From Chitinophagaceae bacterium (GTDB lineage: Bacteria > Bacteroidota > Bacteroidia > Chitinophagales > Chitinophagaceae): 8,625 nt of DNA. The position numbers were made by a program, and so were the translations under genes. The stretch spans positions 1-8,625 of the forward strand of contig JAGOUF010000064.1 of the NCBI GenBank assembly GCA_018061385.1, given 5' to 3'. Of the stretch, positions 7,391-8,625 are shown piece after piece (position 1 is the first letter of the stretch; each line of letters starts with the position of its first letter). The notes below the pieces were generated by a model. That model was not told the DNA's origin, made no database searches, and saw nothing but the letters and a program-made list of their open reading frames with translations.

Positions 7391-7422
7391 AAAAGATTGA
7401 AATACCACTTTTTCAATTTTTT
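7391..7422 (+). terminator. AT-rich terminator-like hairpin upstream of the surface-protein gene
   Basis: AAAAGATTGAAA (7391-7402) pairs with TTTCAATTTTTT (7411-7422) through 12 pairs including one G-U, with an 8-base loop and a T6 tract at the end. It could end a transcript coming from 7137-7390, or insulate the gene at 7538 from upstream reading. The stem has only two G-C pairs, so chance formation is a real alternative. Confidence 0.35.
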
Positions 7423-7537
7423 ATCTGCTTAACTACCTCTGTACAATAACTGGTTTTTCCAGAATTCACAAACTTTTTTTTAATTAAAGCATCACATAAT
7501 GTGTTGTTATTTTTTATTATAGACTCAAAAACGCTGT

Positions 7538-8625
7538 ATGAAGAAATTGTCATTCTCTCTGTTAAAATGCACCAAAGCTATTGGGCTTTTACTATTTTAC
7601 TTATTGTTTGGGCAAATTAATACAGCCCAATCACAAATTATTTATGAAGGTTTTGAGGAAGCCGATTGGCTAACTACTGCAAACTCCTCAAGTGGAACAG
7701 TGTTGGTAACAGGTACTAGTGCTAATAGTACTATGACAATGTACAACAACAGTGTAACCTCTAGTTCTACTTTTACAACAGGAGGAGCTTATCCATATAC
7801 TGTACCTTTTATAAGTAGTAGTAATGCAACAAATAGTAGTACAAGAACTTCTTACACAGTTATTTTTACAGAGTCGGCTATAAATACATCACCAAATTCT
7901 GGTTCTTGGTTATATTCAAGAGGCTCCATAGCAACAGATGATAGATTACGTAGAGTAAAGTCAAAAACCAATTCTTGGGCTGTAGGTTCCAGCAGTGGGT
8001 ACTTAATAACTCCTACAATAGCTAATGGGGTTGCGTCAGTATCTTTTTGGATGGCACCAAGTGGCAATTTTGCAGTTGGGATGAATACCAATACGAATAT
8101 CCTAGGTCAGCCAACACATTGTAGTAATAATTCTATAGATTTAGCAGGTTTTACTTATGCAACACAATCTTACAATGTATCTGGCACACAGGGTAATACC
8201 AATATGCAGTTGTATTCTTTCACTGGCACATTTTCCGGCCCAGTACGAGTTGGTTTTTTTAATTTAAGTGGTTCAAATATTTATGTAGATGATATTAAAA
8301 TTTCAGCTTTTGCACCAGGAACTTTACCAACTGTTACACTAAATACAGCAATAGCTACTGGTCAGTTCACAGGTACTTCAACAGCAACTATTACATCAAA
8401 TACACCTAGTCCTGCTTCAACATTATTTAAAAGTGGAATTATTTGGAGTACTACTAATACACCGCTACCCGATACAAGTTTATCTACTAAAACTACAGAT
8501 GGTCCTGCAGGTGCTGGTGTTTTTTCTGGAGCAATAAATGCTTCAATTGCTGGCTTAACAGCAGGCACAACCTATTTCTTAAGAGCTTATGCAGCAACCT
8601 CTGGTGGTTTAGTGTATAGTAATGT
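7538..8625 (+). CDS. Large secreted adhesin-like surface protein, N-terminal 362 residues (3' end beyond window)
   Basis: I translated this by hand: the frame is open from ATG at 7538 to the right edge, and an in-frame stop at 7520-7522 makes this the first possible ATG. Residues 1-32 are a signal peptide: KK near the start, a hydrophobic AIGLLLFYLLFG core (14-25), and cleavage around NTAQS. Residues about 34-257 run from IIYEGFEEADW to VDDIKIS, the start and end signatures of jelly-roll 'choice-of-anchor'/cleaved-adhesin-like domains seen in Bacteroidota extracellular proteins. Residues about 265-362 form a fibronectin-III-like unit: GIIWSTTNTPLPD, STKTTDG, then GLTAGTTYFLRAYAAT. In this phylum such units usually occur in tandem, often before a type IX secretion sorting domain, so a long protein with more repeats and that tail is expected, but the window cannot show it. 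The mature part is rich in Ser, Thr, Asn and Gly with very few charged residues. It is probably cell-surface attached or secreted. The ligand is unknown. Confidence 0.85.
   Translation, partial: MKKLSFSLLKCTKAIGLLLFYLLFGQINTAQSQIIYEGFEEADWLTTANSSSGTVLVTGTSANSTMTMYNNSVTSSSTFTTGGAYPYTVPFISSSNATNSSTRTSYTVIFTESAINTSPNSGSWLYSRGSIATDDRLRRVKSKTNSWAVGSSSGYLITPTIANGVASVSFWMAPSGNFAVGMNTNTNILGQPTHCSNNSIDLAGFTYATQSYNVSGTQGNTNMQLYSFTGTFSGPVRVGFFNLSGSNIYVDDIKISAFAPGTLPTVTLNTAIATGQFTGTSTATITSNTPSPASTLFKSGIIWSTTNTPLPDTSLSTKTTDGPAGAGVFSGAINASIAGLTAGTTYFLRAYAATSGGLVYSN

Larger units (their letters stand above)
7137..7537. other. 401-base region between divergent genes, no convincing protein gene
   Basis: The region separates the starts of the DUF5686 gene (minus) and the surface-protein gene (plus), so it should hold both promoters. 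It contains A9 at 7202-7210, A11 at 7348-7358 closely followed by A7 at 7360-7366, and a terminator-like hairpin at 7391-7422. A second short hairpin, CTGG-ttttt-CCAG, is at 7450-7462. An open frame of 71 codons (7234-7449, plus strand) has an ATG and a Lys/Ile-rich product with five Cys, but no recognisable domain and codon choice that looks like translated AT-rich spacer. The hairpin also falls inside it. I do not call it a gene. An unannotated small RNA is possible but not shown. Confidence 0.5.

Noticed and set aside
7450..7462. CTGG-ttttt-CCAG hairpin as a terminator
   Set aside because: The stem is only four pairs and the following T-run begins about 11 bases later, so it does not fit an intrinsic terminator.
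7852..8568. Two minus-strand frames (7852-8091 and 8362-8568)
   Set aside because: They are antisense to the surface-protein gene. Ser/Thr-rich codons with few T-first triplets on the reverse strand leave the opposite frame open by chance.

Overview
The window looks like a chromosomal segment from a low-GC member of the Bacteroidota. The family cannot be fixed from this sequence, but a Chitinophagaceae-like or Sphingobacteriia-like lineage would fit. The reasons are the strongly AT-rich DNA, start sites without clear Shine-Dalgarno sequences, a DUF5686 outer-membrane protein with a carboxypeptidase-like regulatory domain, a Bacteroidota-type Kdo transferase, and a secreted protein with the fibronectin-III-like repeats common in this phylum. 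Codon use and base composition look even across the window. I see no insertion sequence, phage gene, tRNA, rRNA, CRISPR array or toxin-antitoxin pair.

Layout, left to right. (1) Positions 1-1752, minus strand: a two-gene nucleotide-sugar unit. A WbpE-like PLP-dependent sugar aminotransferase is followed after 6 bases by a UDP-glucose 6-dehydrogenase that runs off the left edge. (2) 1878-3134, plus strand: the lipid A Kdo transferase WaaA/KdtA, starting at TTG and divergent from the sugar genes. (3) 3107-3931, minus strand: an uncharacterised 274-residue protein whose 3' end overlaps that of waaA by 28 bases. Its apparent intrinsic terminator lies inside the waaA coding sequence, on the opposite strand. 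(4) 4019-4594, plus strand: type II thymidine kinase, divergent from the uncharacterised gene. (5) A perfect 32-base palindrome at 4606-4637 that can terminate transcription from both sides. (6) 4668-7136, minus strand: the DUF5686 outer-membrane protein. (7) A 401-base region, 7137-7537, with no convincing gene but an A-tract and a terminator-like hairpin. (8) 7538 to the right edge, plus strand: the first 362 codons of a large secreted, Ser/Thr/Asn-rich surface protein.

How it fits together. Most genes concern the cell envelope. The dehydrogenase and aminotransferase supply modified nucleotide sugars for surface polysaccharide. WaaA attaches Kdo to lipid A precursor. The DUF5686 protein is probably an outer-membrane barrel, and the last gene encodes an exported adhesin-like protein. 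Thymidine kinase is a housekeeping salvage enzyme. Apart from the sugar pair, genes alternate strand and appear to be single transcription units.

I did not find a convincing new biological system. The points most worth a second look are the waaA/hypothetical 3' arrangement with its embedded antisense terminator, the conserved-looking C-terminal module of the 274-residue protein, and the unexplained 7137-7537 region.
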